A DNA stretch of 64,000 nt. Origin: Balanoglossus misakiensis (Eukaryota > Hemichordata). A program made the position numbers and the translations under genes. The notes under the pieces were generated by a model. It searched no databases and was not told where the DNA came from. It saw nothing but the letters and a program-made list of their open reading frames with translations. This document shows, piece by piece, positions 27,044-39,302 of the stretch. The DNA lies in NCBI GenBank assembly GCA_040954595.2, contig CM082588.2, forward strand, positions 8,122,001 through 8,186,000, written 5' to 3'. Position 1 is the first letter of the stretch, and every line of letters begins with the position of its first letter.

Positions 27044-27876
27044 ATTATTTTGCACGTACACAAAATAACTGCGGCAAATTTGATGAACGATATTACAGAT
27101 ATCTATGTAGCAACACTATGGTAGTTATATGTGAATTGTGTCTGCATTCTTTCATATTTAATATTTTGTAATTATCTGTTATATTTTTCAAATACTGCAT
27201 GATATGTGATGAAAATTTCTATAGATATTGATCTGCAGACAAGATACAGAAGTCTTGACCCTGCACGTGCATATACAGCATCCGTTTTCACCAGAAAGAT
27301 ACGATCTCGTTACAATAATTCGAATCACGCGTGCCACCTATAGTCTAGACTTTCTTTATCATAAGATTTCAACCCAGTTGCCTGGAATATTGCACGGTTT
27401 TGATCGGTGTTTAAACTGAAGAGACGGTCGAAGGGAATAGTTACTGTCCGAATAGATGCCTGGCCTGGTTTATGAACATACGTCCTCGGTATGTGATCAT
27501 ACGATGGTGTGCGACTGCGAACCGAAGCACTGTTACCATTAGTCTTAAATCCAGGCCCAGTGTGTTTTACATAAATTCGCACACACACTCACTCACCTTT
27601 GTGTGAGTCTATCTAAAACACACTGGGTCTGGATTCCAGACTATGTTACCATGTGTTAGTCAGTCAAACTGCTATCGGAGATAACTGATGCAAGGCTGAT
27701 CATAATATTTGGTACCGTTCTGCTGAAAAACGTGTGCTCCATGACTGTTCCATATATGCACTGTTAAATATGAAAGTATGCATATAGTTGACATAACACA
27801 CGGAACTGCCATAGTCTTGCTACTTTGGTATCTGTAATAACTTTCATCAAATTTGCCGCAGTTATTCTGTGTACAT
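27044..27876. repeat. Long inverted repeat with a nested smaller foldback
   Basis: The plus-strand segment 27044-27170 (AATAACTGCGGCAAATTTGATGAA etc.) is repeated in inverse orientation at 27743-27876 at roughly 80% identity. Between them lies a separate near-perfect foldback, 27546-27648: AAATCCAGGCCCAGTGTGTTTTA is mirrored by TAAAACACACTGGGTCTGGATT around a CACACA spacer. Confidence 0.65.
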
Positions 27877-30800
27877 GCAAATAAATCATTCGAGGCCAAT
27901 AACCTGCGCACACCGCCGATTTCACAATTTAACTACAAGAAAATCGCTTGGTGGCATTTAAGACCAAAGAAGTTATTTGATCGATTGTTTACGCATTCTT
28001 CCAGTGACTCTCGACCCGGTGCAAAACATGTTCAACCAAAAACACGGATCCACGCCACACAACATGCACCAACTTAGTGGTGGCAATATACAGGGCACAT
28101 GTACTTCGCCAGTAGTGGCAGTGTCACTGTGATGCGCTGAACTTAGGTGACATGAAAACGGAACCACGTATAGATGCTACGTCTGCACGTCTGTCCTGTC
28201 TACCGCCCGTACCTGTAGGATGGTGTTCTCATTTGTCAGTTAAACGCCCTCATGGGTTGAACTGCCACAACTTACGACTGCTATTTTGATTTTTCATGAT
28301 GATGAACTTTGGCACAACTTGTATTTAACCAACGCCTTTAAATGTTATTATATCACTAATCTAAGAATGGTACGATCTTTTAGCGTCATGATTTTTTCAG
28401 CTTAATACGATGGACAGAAGAAAGCCTAGCAGCATCAGCATACCCAAAGTTGAAGTCGATTGGCTAAGTATATTCTGAGATCTGAGATTTTCCCTGAAAA
28501 TCCAACATGGCCGCCAGGTCACGTGACTAATTAAACTTCAAGTGTCTGGTGCACAACTACTAATCAGCCCCAACTACTATGAGAAGCCTGTGTGCTCGAC
28601 AAAGAATGTACATAAGAAGAAAGCAAGCAAGCAAGCAAGAAGAACTTGCCATGAGCAATTCCAAGAGGGGCCCAGGCTCTATGGCTTTGGCTAAAGAATC
28701 CCTTTGCCGCGTCTGTTAGCAAGAGCTAATCAATATTTAATTGTTCTGAACTACAAACTCATGCATACACTGAATGTCACAGGAAATATTAAGACTACAA
28801 CACAATTTGCCAATTGATCAATTTCTACCCTGTATTGTATTGATGTCTTATATTATTTTGACAAATTTACACGACGTTTAATTAGAAAGGGGCAGGTATC
28901 TGAGGTTGGTGCAGTTTTCATATAATCACTCTCTCGTGAATCAAAGCAAGGAAAGAAACACTATTAAAATCCAAGTCACATTATTGTCGAGGTTCAGATG
29001 AAATTACCTTATTGGGGCTAAATTATGGGAATGATCAAAGCTAAAGTAAATATTCTAACTTACGTACTCTAAACCAATACAGACTGGCATTGAAATCCGG
29101 CACCGTCTCTCAGCACCGTACTAAGCATGGAGGAAACACCGCGATTTCAAGGCGCTGTGTTATAGCACTGAAATGACGGTGTTGTGCGGCGGTTAATGCG
29201 TCGTCCAAATACTTCCTATCAATACAGCTTTTCTTCAGTCCCGGGGGACTTTATTAGCATCATGTCCGTGACTTGAATTTTAAACATGAATACCTGATCA
29301 GACGGGACGCATGCGCATGTCACGCAAATGCGCCAAAATACTTGCAAGTTTTAAAACGATGTCCTTAATTTAATTGTTATAATCAATGTATGGTTGGAGG
29401 AAATATAAAAAGGAAGGCAAGTGAATGGTACAGCATCTGTTTTTCATCACCTTTGTTTGCAAGGTTCCTTGATTTTAATGAATGAAAATGACTCAAGGAC
29501 CAGACCTTTCTTTACAGCAATATTTGGATGTTTTTAAGTATTGAATCCTTGTGCCATGACGTGTGTATCGGTATAAATATTGTATTTGCAAATGTCTGCT
29601 GGAATTAATAAAGATAAATGATGCTCCTAGACCTACATTATGTTTAGTTGCTTTTTGCGGTTGTCTGCAGATTAGCCATAGATAAGCAAGTATGTCGTCT
29701 TGGCGGGAAGTTGTCACGTGTCATTCCATAGTCTGCGCACGCTTTTTTTTTCGTTTTTATCGGCGGTCAGACTCTACGAAAGGTTCTCTCAGACTCTGTG
29801 AGTATTTTTGGTGGAGATGGAGACGATTTTACGCTCTCAGCCTTCGGACTTTACTGATCCAACACAAGTCCTGGTGAGGTAAGCGTCCGAAGGGTGTCGA
29901 TGGTAACAGTACATGAAATATTGTTTTTCAAAGCAAAAATTAGACGCCATGGCAATGATGTTTTTTGTGGAAAGCATGTCACTGTAATCGCAAAAGTAGA
30001 AGGAGTTAATTTGACCTGTCCATTCACAAAACAAACTCATAGCGTCAATGACACTTTGGTCCCATTTAGGGATTGCATAGAAATGGGTGTACACCGGAAT
30101 AAAAATCACAAGCAGACATAGCCTAACCAGTATAAATATCTAAATAAGTTGGAACACCCCTACCAAGTGTCATGGCAAACTGACAAGCTTGTAGACATCT
30201 CATCAAAATAAGCATTACTAGAAAGCACTTGCAGGAAAAACCGAGCTCTTAAATAAAAGAAGAATTACTTTGTTGAAAATCACCTGGGAAGGAAAATAGC
30301 ATTCAAATAGTCACTATCAGAAAATGTCGGCAGTGAATGGGAGGTCGGTAATTATCAATATTGCACACGAAAAGTACAATGCACTCTATAGGCGTTTGGT
30401 ATTACCTAGGGACACAAGTAATGGGTTCGAAAAACTGAGCTGTCCTACACACGTACACAAAGAATGACTCACGATACCTGACACCACAATATGTACAGGT
30501 TCAATCAGTGCGAAGACGATTAATTCGATTCCAATGCTCTTTAAAATTGACTTACTTTATAAATTGAGCCGCTCACATTACGACACACGTTAACGAAATG
30601 GTACTTACAGGACGCTATGCTGCACATAACGCCTTCAAGCAAACGTCTACGGCAAATATCGCGAGTTTACAGGTAAACCTCGAAGTAGATATCCAGCTAT
30701 GCCGAGTTTACGACGAAAGCAGCTTCCGAGTACTTTTTAGTTCTAACTTTTTCCCCATTAATACAAGTTAGTATCATCATTTGGAAGTATGTAGTACATA

Positions 30801-30918
30801 AATTTATACATACGGAAATTGGTTTGTCCAATTTGGTCTTCTCTTGAGCACGAACTTTATTTTCCAGATGCACATTATTCAAATACTTGTTTATGGCATC
30901 ACCAGAAATGTTATTGGA
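27877..30918. other. No gene recognised
   Basis: AT-rich non-coding-looking DNA. Opposed short ORFs at 27853-28167 and 29692-30121 show no domain. Confidence 0.4.
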
Positions 30919-31185
30919 AGAATACAGAAGTTGGTAAAACAGTGTACGAATGTATTGGCCGCCATGAGATTATAGCAAATTCCATTTCATTTGAAAGAAA
31001 AACGAATTTTTGTGATCCAAGCGATCAACAATCTGATTCTCTTCCAAATAAAATAGTGGAGGATTTTGACGGATATTCTAGAAACATTTCCATATTTTCA
31101 AGTGAAAAGTACTGGTACTTGCAGGACGCGGGGTTTCTGCCGACAGCGCCCCCATGTGACCATTTGACACAATTTTTGTGCTCAT

Positions 31186-31554
31186 TCTAAAAGTGAAGTG
31201 GTCGTCGCACCGCGTGGGTGTCCCCCTTGATGAGAATATGCCCTCCCATACCAGCACAAACCTCACTGCAGTCGCCACGACCTACTAGGATCTGCGGTCG
31301 CTGTCATGCCCAGTCTACGCTAAAGGGAAGCGGTCGTCGCACCGCGTGGGTGTCCCCCTTGATGAGAATATGTCCTCCCATACCAGCACAAACCTCACTG
31401 CAGTCGCCACGACCTACTAGGATCTTCAGTTGCTGTCATGCCCAGTCGACGCTACGGTTGGCTGCTTCGTTCATTCTAAGAATGATCTAATTTCAGGGAT
31501 TTGTGGATGAATTGTAATGTTTATAAACAAACAAATGCGGCCCCTTCACTTTAA
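31186..31554. mobile_element. Family C MITE, one and a half tandem units
   Basis: A first, right-truncated unit (31186-31320, starting TAAAAGTGAAGTGGTCGTCG) is followed directly by a second unit starting TAAAGGGAAGCGGTCG at 31321 and ending TTCACTTTAA. The sister repeat at 38546-38785 has only one unit, so the extra half was gained here or lost there. Confidence 0.8.
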
Positions 31555-31794
31555 ATGTGAAAAGACACAACACTTCTTGTAGTTGGACACAACAAATTCA
31601 AACTTTTATTCCTTAGTGTTTGCAGATCATGAACAGTTCCTATGAAATGTCAGTTTTCCAGATATAAACATGACTATTTTAACTGGCCTTCATAAGATAA
31701 GCTTATTATAGCAATAAAAAATGTTTACTTGGAACCATTTTGACTACTATGATGCAGTTTTCACACAAGCTGTAAAGCACCAAAACGAAGGAAA

Positions 31795-32078
31795 AGGCCT
31801 TAGGCCAAATAGAAAAATATGTGCTGTTCCGATTACATGGTTTTCAAAAATAGGGTAGGTAGGTAGAGAATTTTTTTTTATTTCTCTATTAGCCATAGTG
31901 TAGAAGAATGACATCATAGTTCTTGCATGATTCGCGCAATTTTCATAAACTTTGTATATTTGACATTGATATTTTTACTTCCAGGTTTACGAAGCTCTAA
32001 AAAGTTTAGGGTCGGCGGGCTAAAATTAGGGTAGGTCGGGTAATCGGAACAGTACATACTTTTTTATTTGGCCTTAAA
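31795..32078. mobile_element. Foldback MITE family E, copy 1
   Basis: Left end GGCCTTAGGCCAAATA then GTGCTGTTCCGATTAC; right end GTAATCGGAACAGTACATAC then TTTATTTGGCCTTAA. Terminal inverted repeats are about 40 bp. A second copy is at 39024-39302. Confidence 0.8.
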
Positions 32079-32268
32079 ACATTGTTGGTAGATTTTGCAT
32101 GATTAAATTCCGGTGGGTCAAGTGTATGTCAGTCCTAATAAGACTTTTATGCCAAAGAACCCCGGTAAATATAACTGTTTAAAACAGAAAAATGTAATTA
32201 AAACATGTGTCATTGCAGTAAGGTCGTTTTTTCATTAGTCAAAATTTTACAAAAGTGCCAAAAAAATT

Positions 32269-33731
32269 TGACATGAATATATCCATGCCGTGAGACAAGT
32301 TTCTAGCAATTTACAGGCAGTCAGCGTTGGGATAGTGAATTGACCCGTACGTAATATCCTAAAGAGAGTTTAATTAGCGTCGAAAAGGAAGTCATTACGT
32401 CATAGGTCAACATGCCTTGACCTAGTTCAGTGGTATACACGGCTCGACTTGTATATGGGGAAGGCAATTTTTACACCGTCATTACTCCACAAGGGAGCCG
32501 CTCGCAACATTATAATTTCACGGTAACTTAGTTCAATATCTTCCTAGCCTACCCATTTTTTTTCAAGACAAGAAATCTTTTATGTGAGTCAGGGACCACA
32601 ATTTCAGTCAACATACCGAAACTGTCTTTCTCGGGAACGCGTCGTTAAAACTTCACGAAAAATCATCCTATCATTGACTGTGGTGATTCATACCCGTCTC
32701 AGAAAAATGGATGCACTACGATCACTTGTTGTACCGTAAATCTCCGTTTGTAACTGCCACTCAGTGAAATAGATCTCTTTAGCCCATTAAACGCCAGAAT
32801 GTTCCCTCAAGAAATAAAGACGGTCGGAAAACTCTCGGGCCTCATTATGGTTCGCTTAAATGTTGATTGGTTTCAACAATCCACTTAACTCTCCACACCC
32901 CCCACCTCCCAATCAGAAGCATGCCACCATGTGCATCAGATTAGAATATGCGGCGATGTCATTGTTCCCAGGATGCATCATAATTTATTTAGGAGAGGTG
33001 TGGAAAAAGTGTTGCAAGGGTGCAACGAGCCCAGCTCCGGGTCCTAGCACCGTATTTCAAGTCGAGATACATGTAACACAACAACTAAATAACTTAGCCT
33101 TGTATTCAATATGGCGATCTCAACATGTAAACACACAAAAATAAATCAGAACGCGAGCGGTTCGGACGTTAGGACAAGTTAATCGCATCATATTTGGAGT
33201 CGGTTAGGAGGTAGAAGTAGACAGGGAAAATATTTTGCTTCGATAAAATCGAATTCCGGCCGAAAAAGCTGCGTTTCCGATCCGGTCTATGGCGCCGGGG
33301 CTGTGATGGAGGCCGTGCATGTAATGCCGGGAGCACGCAGAGCTATTACGAGACATGACAGGCCCAGGTTACCCCATGCAGTGAATGTAATCTACAGCAA
33401 ATCTTTTTCAGACCTGACTCTTCGAAAGACACACTCCCAGTTTGCCGACAAATAGATTAAAATTTAAAATAAAATTTTTAATCAATCACATTGATAGATT
33501 CCTTTGACAACATGAAGAATAAACATGAAGAATAAGCATGTTTGCATATTTTAATAGTCAAACATATCAGGTCATTTTGATAAAAAGAGTAGTAAAGTCA
33601 AGGTGTAGTACATCATTTCAGGTTAGTGGCGTACAATGTACATGTACTATATCATACTGACATCGGTGGCACAGTGTTTGAAATTTGGAGATTGATTGAT
33701 GGATTGGTTCATTCCTCAGGATTGGTGGCAG
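32269..33731. other. No gene recognised upstream of the kinase fragment
   Basis: I searched for the missing N-lobe exons of the kinase (glycine-rich loop, VAIK-type lysine, HPxL) and found none. The ORF at 32860-33144 has no recognisable content. Confidence 0.45.
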
Positions 33732-35463
33732 AGAACTCTTTGAACGTGTTATTAATGATCAGTTTGAACTTAAGGAGAAGGAGGCTATCTTCTTCATGAG
33801 ACAAATTTGTGACGGTGTGAAATACATGCACCAGCAGCAAATCATCCACCTTAATTTAAAACCAGAAAACATCATGTGCATTAGTAAGAACAGCAATGAC
33901 ATCAAACTGATCGACTTCGGACTAGCCCGCAAGTACGACCCCAAGGAGAGCATCAAAGAAATGGTGGGAACTCCGGAATTCGTGGCACCGGAAGTCATCA
34001 ACTTTGATGCCTTGAGTTTTGCCACAGACATGTGGAGTGTGGGTGTCATCTGCTATGTGTTACTAAGTGGCCTGTCACCATTCATGGGAGACAATGACGC
34101 TGAGACACTGACCAACGTCACAGCCGGAGAATGGGACTTTGAAGATGAGGCCTTCGATGAAATCTCAGACGATGCGAATGACTTTATTGAACAACTCTTA
34201 ATCAAACGGAAAGAGTAAGTTTCTTAACACTCTCAATCACTTACGTTGACCGACTACTGATTGGCCGTTGATGGCATGGGTGTTTCTTCATTATTATTCA
34301 TATATGCCCAATTATGGCACATGTTGCGGCTGCATTGACAATCGCGGGAAATTTACAATGTAGCTCCGCCCAGAATGATACATAATCATGATCACGTGGT
34401 GACGCTTGACGTCAGATTGCTCAGTTGGAGACTATTCACATGCAAATTACCATTTTTATGGCCTTACTAGATTTTCTTTAGGCGTTCCTAGACGGTAGTA
34501 GGGTGAATGCGCCTACAAACGGATAGATTCTAGACTAAAATCCATTGGGAACATACCGGTAGATATAAGCAAAGGAATTCATTTGTAGGTTTGATCAACG
34601 TTACTCTTCAATTCTAATTAAGTCAGGTCCTCACATGTGTCAAATTCCAGCCAGCTGTGAACAATACATTTAAATACCAGCAATCACCCTTCAAACTAAA
34701 GAATGGCAATGCTTTGTCATTTAATTAATGCCTAAATCCATTGGGAACATACTGGTAGCTATAAACAAAGGAATTCATTTGTAGGTTTGATCAACGTTAC
34801 TCTTCAATTCTAATTAAGTCAGGTCCTCACATGTGTCAAATTCCAGCCAGCTGTGAACAATACATTTAAATACCAGCAATCACCCTTCAAACTAAAGAAT
34901 GGCAATGCTTTGTCATTTAATTAATGCCTAAATCCATTGGGAACATACCGGTAGCTATAAACAAAGGAATTCTTTTGTAGGTTTGATCATCTGATCATTG
35001 ACACTGTTCAGTAGCTCCAAGTCTGCTGGCAAGCCCACTACGCCCTTTTCTGGTCTCCTGAAAGCCAAGAGACAGGAAGAAGAAACCAAGAAGAAATCTG
35101 CCGCCCAGGAAGAAGAAGTTGACATAGAAGGAAATCCGGACGGAACCGAAGGACACTAAGGAGATGGCTGGGAAAGTAAGAGCACCTGTGTTTACGCGGG
35201 AACTAGATGACGTTGAAGTGTGCGAGGGAAGAGCGGCAAGATTAGACTGTGTGGTTGTGGGCAGCCCAGAGCCAGACATCAGGTGGCTGAAAGATGGCTT
35301 AGAAGTCGAAGACAGCGGGCGCTACCGAATGGAGTTTGGTGATAACGATTCTGTCTCACTCATCATAGCTGGAGTGGTAGAGGACGACGGTGGGGAATAT
35401 GTTTGCGAAGCCATTAACAAAGCTGGCAAAGCCACTTCCACTGCTAAAATCATCGTTCGTTAA
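33732..35463 (+). pseudogene. Myosin light chain kinase/titin-type kinase fragment: kinase C-lobe, linker and C-terminal Ig domain
   Basis: Exon 33732-34214 (acceptor TGGCAG, donor GTAAGT) encodes ELFERVIN, a Gly-free catalytic loop HLNLKPEN, DFGLAR, GTPEFVAPE, DMWSVGVICYVLLSGLSPF and DEAFDEISDDANDFI. This is clearly MLCK-like. The catalytic loop has Asn where active kinases have Asp (AAT at about 33853). No exon for the last part of the kinase (HPWL) or the calmodulin-binding segment is seen. The next exon, from 35012, joins in phase 2 and reads a Lys/Glu-rich linker to a TAA at about 35157-35159. The I-set Ig domain (35164-35463: RAPVFTRELDDVEV, DIRWLKDG, DDGGEYVCEA) lies in the next frame. 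So it is a pseudogene, an assembly error, or a real pseudokinase with a separately started telokin-like product. N-lobe exons are absent. Confidence 0.75.
34538..34987. repeat. 196-bp tandem repeat, 2.3 copies, inside the kinase-fragment intron
   Basis: AAATCCATTGGGAACATAC begins units at 34538, 34734 and 34930, an exact 196-bp spacing. The first two units are almost identical; the third stops at GTTTGATCA, just before the linker exon. Confidence 0.95.
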
Positions 35464-36289
35464 TGGTAAGGAAATGTGAAACCATACCTTTTTCTTCTTT
35501 GGGCAATTCACAAACTTGTGTCATTTGTATGGAATGCTTTGTGCAATTGTACAATGGTTACTTACAGACTTGCCACAGCTGATCCCAGTGTTTACACTTC
35601 AGTAGCATTCAGTGTAACCGATAAAAATCACAATGCTGACATTTAAACTCTGAAGAGAAAAAAAAACTTGGCACAAGTTTTGCTTCATTAGATACATGAT
35701 GTATACAAGGCATGCCACGGTACAGCTGAACTGTGAATTATCTTCAGGGATGACTCGTTCTAGTTGAACACTATTTTTTCCCGAATGAAAGCAGAATTAA
35801 AAACAAAAGACAACACTGTAAACAGTGTTGTGACATGTAGAGTGTTGAACTCCATTACACCATTTTCACATCTTGAACAATTCACTGCGCTAGCAAGATT
35901 ACCAAACATAACTGGAATTCAGACCATGACTACACACTTAACAATCCCTATTCATTGTCTTTCTTTCTTTATTGATAGTAATGGACAGTGGAGATGATGA
36001 AAGGTGGGTAATCTTTTTTAATTTATTTATCAGTGGGATTTATAAACAGTTAAAGGTGAACACACTTCAGATCAAACAAAAATCCTACAAAAACCTCAGC
36101 AAGGGAGAAAAGTTGAATGTTGTCATAATATTTGTCCATGTTTAAATTAATGATACAATTGTACCAGTTGCTAGGCATACCTGAAGAGTGTGTTTAGTTT
36201 TAACAAATGTTGTATTGATAGATTTAGTGCCAAAGTAATACAAAATGTGTTAATTATTGATTATTAATTAATCATGTGATAGTTTGCAG

Positions 36290-36446
36290 ACAAACCTGAC
36301 CCTCCTAGTAAACCATCAGTCACAGATATTACCAAGGCAGGCACCGAGCTATGTTGGACAACACCATCAAACGATGGCGGTACTCCTATCACAAACTATC
36401 TCCTAGAGTTCAAATACCACGGGAAAGACCAGTGGACCCAGCTTGC
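36290..36446 (+). pseudogene. Truncated fibronectin type III domain, N-terminal half
   Basis: After an acceptor (TTTGCAG) the frame reads DKPDPPSKPSVTDI, LCWTTPSNDGGTPITNYLLE and KDQWTQL. This is the first half of an FN3 domain of the titin/twitchin/MLCK kind (PDPP start, central Trp, DGG.PI..Y). The rest of the ~90-residue domain is missing; the frame runs into unrelated AT-rich DNA and stops. In vertebrate MLCK the FN3 domain precedes the kinase, so this may be the start of a second, lost copy or part of a longer giant-kinase gene. Confidence 0.7.
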
Positions 36447-38259
36447 TCATCATCATTTCTTTATGAATAGATTTAGAGTTATAGAACTTAAAAAAAAATC
36501 AGAATGACAAGATAGTGTAGAAATATTTTATTTTATTAACCTGTACATGACCGTGTATATTTAGAATGCCAATTTGTAGATCTAATACTTGCCGAGTCAT
36601 ATAATATATATTCAAGGTAGAAAAATATATGTCAAGTCTTTGTTAATATCTGTACAACAAGTGTAATTTCATGTCATTAGACTTTGAGGGGACTGGGAGT
36701 TACGTTTTTTATGAAAGGAATTTTTTTATGAAGGAACAAAAAATGAACTATGCAATTATTCTATAAGGATGAAAAGTCCCACCAGCCTAACTCACCACCT
36801 CAATCAAAATCAGTCAGTATGTTTTGTGTGTAAAATTTATTAAGTAAATGACCGGGCAGTTAGCTTAGATACGATAGGAATTTTGACAGCTGTGTGAAAA
36901 GCAGATATAATTTTGTATGAAGTGCTTAGTATAGTAGAAAAATAAATGCAATGCAGTTTCATACTTATGAAATGTTGTGTGTCGTGTGTTTGTCTGCCAC
37001 GGACGAAAAACTCCCAAGGATGAACTCTGCTTTGTGTGAAAATTTTATTTCAGGCAATGTACAATACAATTATTCTGATTACAAAACAAGTTGTCATCTG
37101 TACAGCTAACCATCCCCATTTTGAAATGGAAAAGTCCAGTGTGACTTAAGCTGTAGTTGGAGACATTGCAAATCGGTGGTCAAAACGGGGTAGCAAGAGT
37201 TACATTCCGCCCAAATGGTGACTAACACTAATCTGACAAGAGGGCTGGAAACCCTACAAAAATGTCTTCATCTGTTGACACTGCTTTATCGTGGAAGTAA
37301 CCTGGTTGTGAAGAATCTGGAAACCAGTTATGCTGACCGTAAAAGATTCAGCTCTATTCATTTGTTGTGCTGGGATATTGACAAGAATCTGCGGTTGAAT
37401 ACTGTGTTGTGAAGAGCTTTTGTCATCGACTTAAAAGCCGGTGCCTTCCATTGAAAATATATTATGCAAACATTTGTCAGATGTATTACAAGAACACAAT
37501 GGTAAATTGTAGCTTACACCAACTCCGACTCTCTGTACGGAAGAGTGCATACTGAATCTCAGCACGCACAGCTTTTAACTTTATTCAAGTACACAGAACC
37601 AACACTGGAAGTTGCGCCCCCAGAAATGCCACTCCCACATGACATCAAATGAAACCCTAGAAAACCTCTCCTGTCACTCCGCCTGGAAAATTTCCCAGAA
37701 TCCATTGGTGCTGTCTCCCAAGTTGCGAATTAGTCGCCTCTAGCTTGGTGATGGAGGTCAAAGTTCAGAAATTTGCATGCTCGTGAAGGAGATATAAACA
37801 TGTGACACTAGAGATAAAGGCGATATATGTAAATCGATAGCCGGGACCTGTATCTTGCCTCTTGACTTGCAGATAATACACACTTGGAATAGGATCAAAA
37901 CGCAACACTGTTGAGAGTTGCATGTCAGGTGGAGCCAACAGGGACCTCATTCCGACATACAAGACAGAGAACAGATGAATTAATTTCAGGCCACTTGACA
38001 CATATATTGGAGTTTGGCATTTCTATGTTACATAATTTACATTGTCAGGAGGTTAGTCAGACTTTAAAACAACCTGGAGCGGTGTGGAGCTTCTTGGCAA
38101 ATAAACTAACTACCTCACTACTAGGTAAACTGTGGAGATGGGAAAAAGTTTTCCAAAGTGGGACTCGTCAAGGAGATGCGATGGAAAAACTTATGTCATG
38201 GAAACTGGAGGAATCCCATCTTGATGGGGAGTGCCTAGAGCACACAGTGTTAGCATGTG
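36447..38259. other. No gene recognised
   Basis: AT-rich sequence. ORFs at 37215-37412 and 37911-38279 (+) and 37765-38001 (-) have no recognisable motif. Confidence 0.4.
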
Positions 38260-38545
38260 TAGAATACGGAAGTTGGTAAAAAAAAACGTGTACGAATGTA
38301 TTGGCCGCCATGAGATTATAGCAAATTCCATTTCATTTGAAAGAAACACGAATTTTTGTGATCAACGCGATCAACAATCTGATTCTCTTCCAAATGAAAT
38401 GGAAATTGTAGAGGATTTTGACGGATATTCTAGAAACATTTCCATATTTTCAAGTGAAAAGTACTGGTACACTGTACTTGCAGGACGCGGGGTTTCTGCT
38501 GACAGCGCCCCCATGTGACCATTTGATACAATTTTTGTGCTCATT

Positions 38546-38785
38546 CTAAAAGTGAAGCGGTCGTTGCACCGCGTGGGTGTCCCCCTTGATGAGAATATGT
38601 CCTCCCATACCAGCACAAACCCCACTGCAGTCGCCACGACCTACTAGGATCTGCGGTCGCTGTCATGCCCAGTCTATGCTACGGTTGGCTGCTTCGTTCA
38701 TTCTAAGAATTATCTAATTTCAGGGATTTATGGATGAATTGTAATAATTATAAACAAACGTGGCGCGATGACCCCTTCACTTTAA
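38546..38785. mobile_element. Family C MITE inside the composite repeat
   Basis: Starts TAAAAGTGAAGCGGTCGTTG and ends ACCCCTTCACTTTAA. It has the same internal signature as the copy at 22509-22709. Confidence 0.82.
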
Positions 38786-39023
38786 ATGTTAAAAGACACT
38801 ACACTTCTTGTAGTTGGACACAACAAACTCAAACTTTTATTCCTTAGTGTTTGCAGATCAAGTTCCTATGAAATGTCAGTTTTCCAGATATAAACATGAC
38901 TATTTTAACTGGCCTTCATAAGATAAGCTTATTATAGCAATAAACAATGTTTACTTGGAACCATTTTGACTACTATGATGCTGTTGTCACATGAGCTGTA
39001 AAGCACCAAAACGAAGGAAAAGG

Positions 39024-39302
39024 CCTTAGGCCAAATAAAAAAATATGTGCTGTTCCGATTACATGGTTTTCAAAAATAGGGTAGGTAGGTAGAGAATTTT
39101 TTTTTATTTCTCTATTAGCCATAGTGTAGAAGAATGACATCATAGTTCTTGCATGATTCACGCAATTTTCATAAACTTTGTATATTTGACATTGTTATTT
39201 TTTCTTCCGGTTTAAGAAGCTTTAAAAAGTTTAGGGTCGGCGGGTTAAAATTAGGGTAGGTCGAGTAATCGGAACAGCACATATATTTTTCTTTGGCCTT
39301 AA
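39024..39302. mobile_element. Foldback MITE family E, copy 2
   Basis: Same terminal inverted repeats as 31795-32078 (AGGCCTTAGGCCAAATA at left, TTTGGCCTTAAAAC at right). Confidence 0.8.

Larger units (their letters stand above)
30919..32268 (+). repeat. Composite dispersed repeat, copy 1 (direct repeat of 38260-39490)
   Basis: This segment is nearly identical to 38260-39490 along its length, in the same orientation. It comprises a short piece with an open frame (…YECIGRHEIIANSISFER…), a one-and-a-half-unit family C MITE (31186-31554), a unique middle and a family E foldback (31795-32078). The open frame is shared by both copies but has no domain that I recognise and is interrupted by the MITE. 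Confidence 0.85.

Noticed and set aside
31218-31490. Plus-strand ORF with an internal repeat (SPLMRICPPIPAQTSLQSPRP twice)
   Set aside because: It is the translation of tandem family C MITE units; the same peptide appears from the inverted MITE copy at 51211-51405.
33720-33731. Extra Arg in the kinase GGELF motif (GGRELF) if the exon starts at 33720
   Set aside because: An acceptor 12 bases downstream (GGTGGCAG/AGAACTC) restores the normal GG-ELFERV sequence in phase 2, so the insertion is probably an artefact of reading through the splice site.
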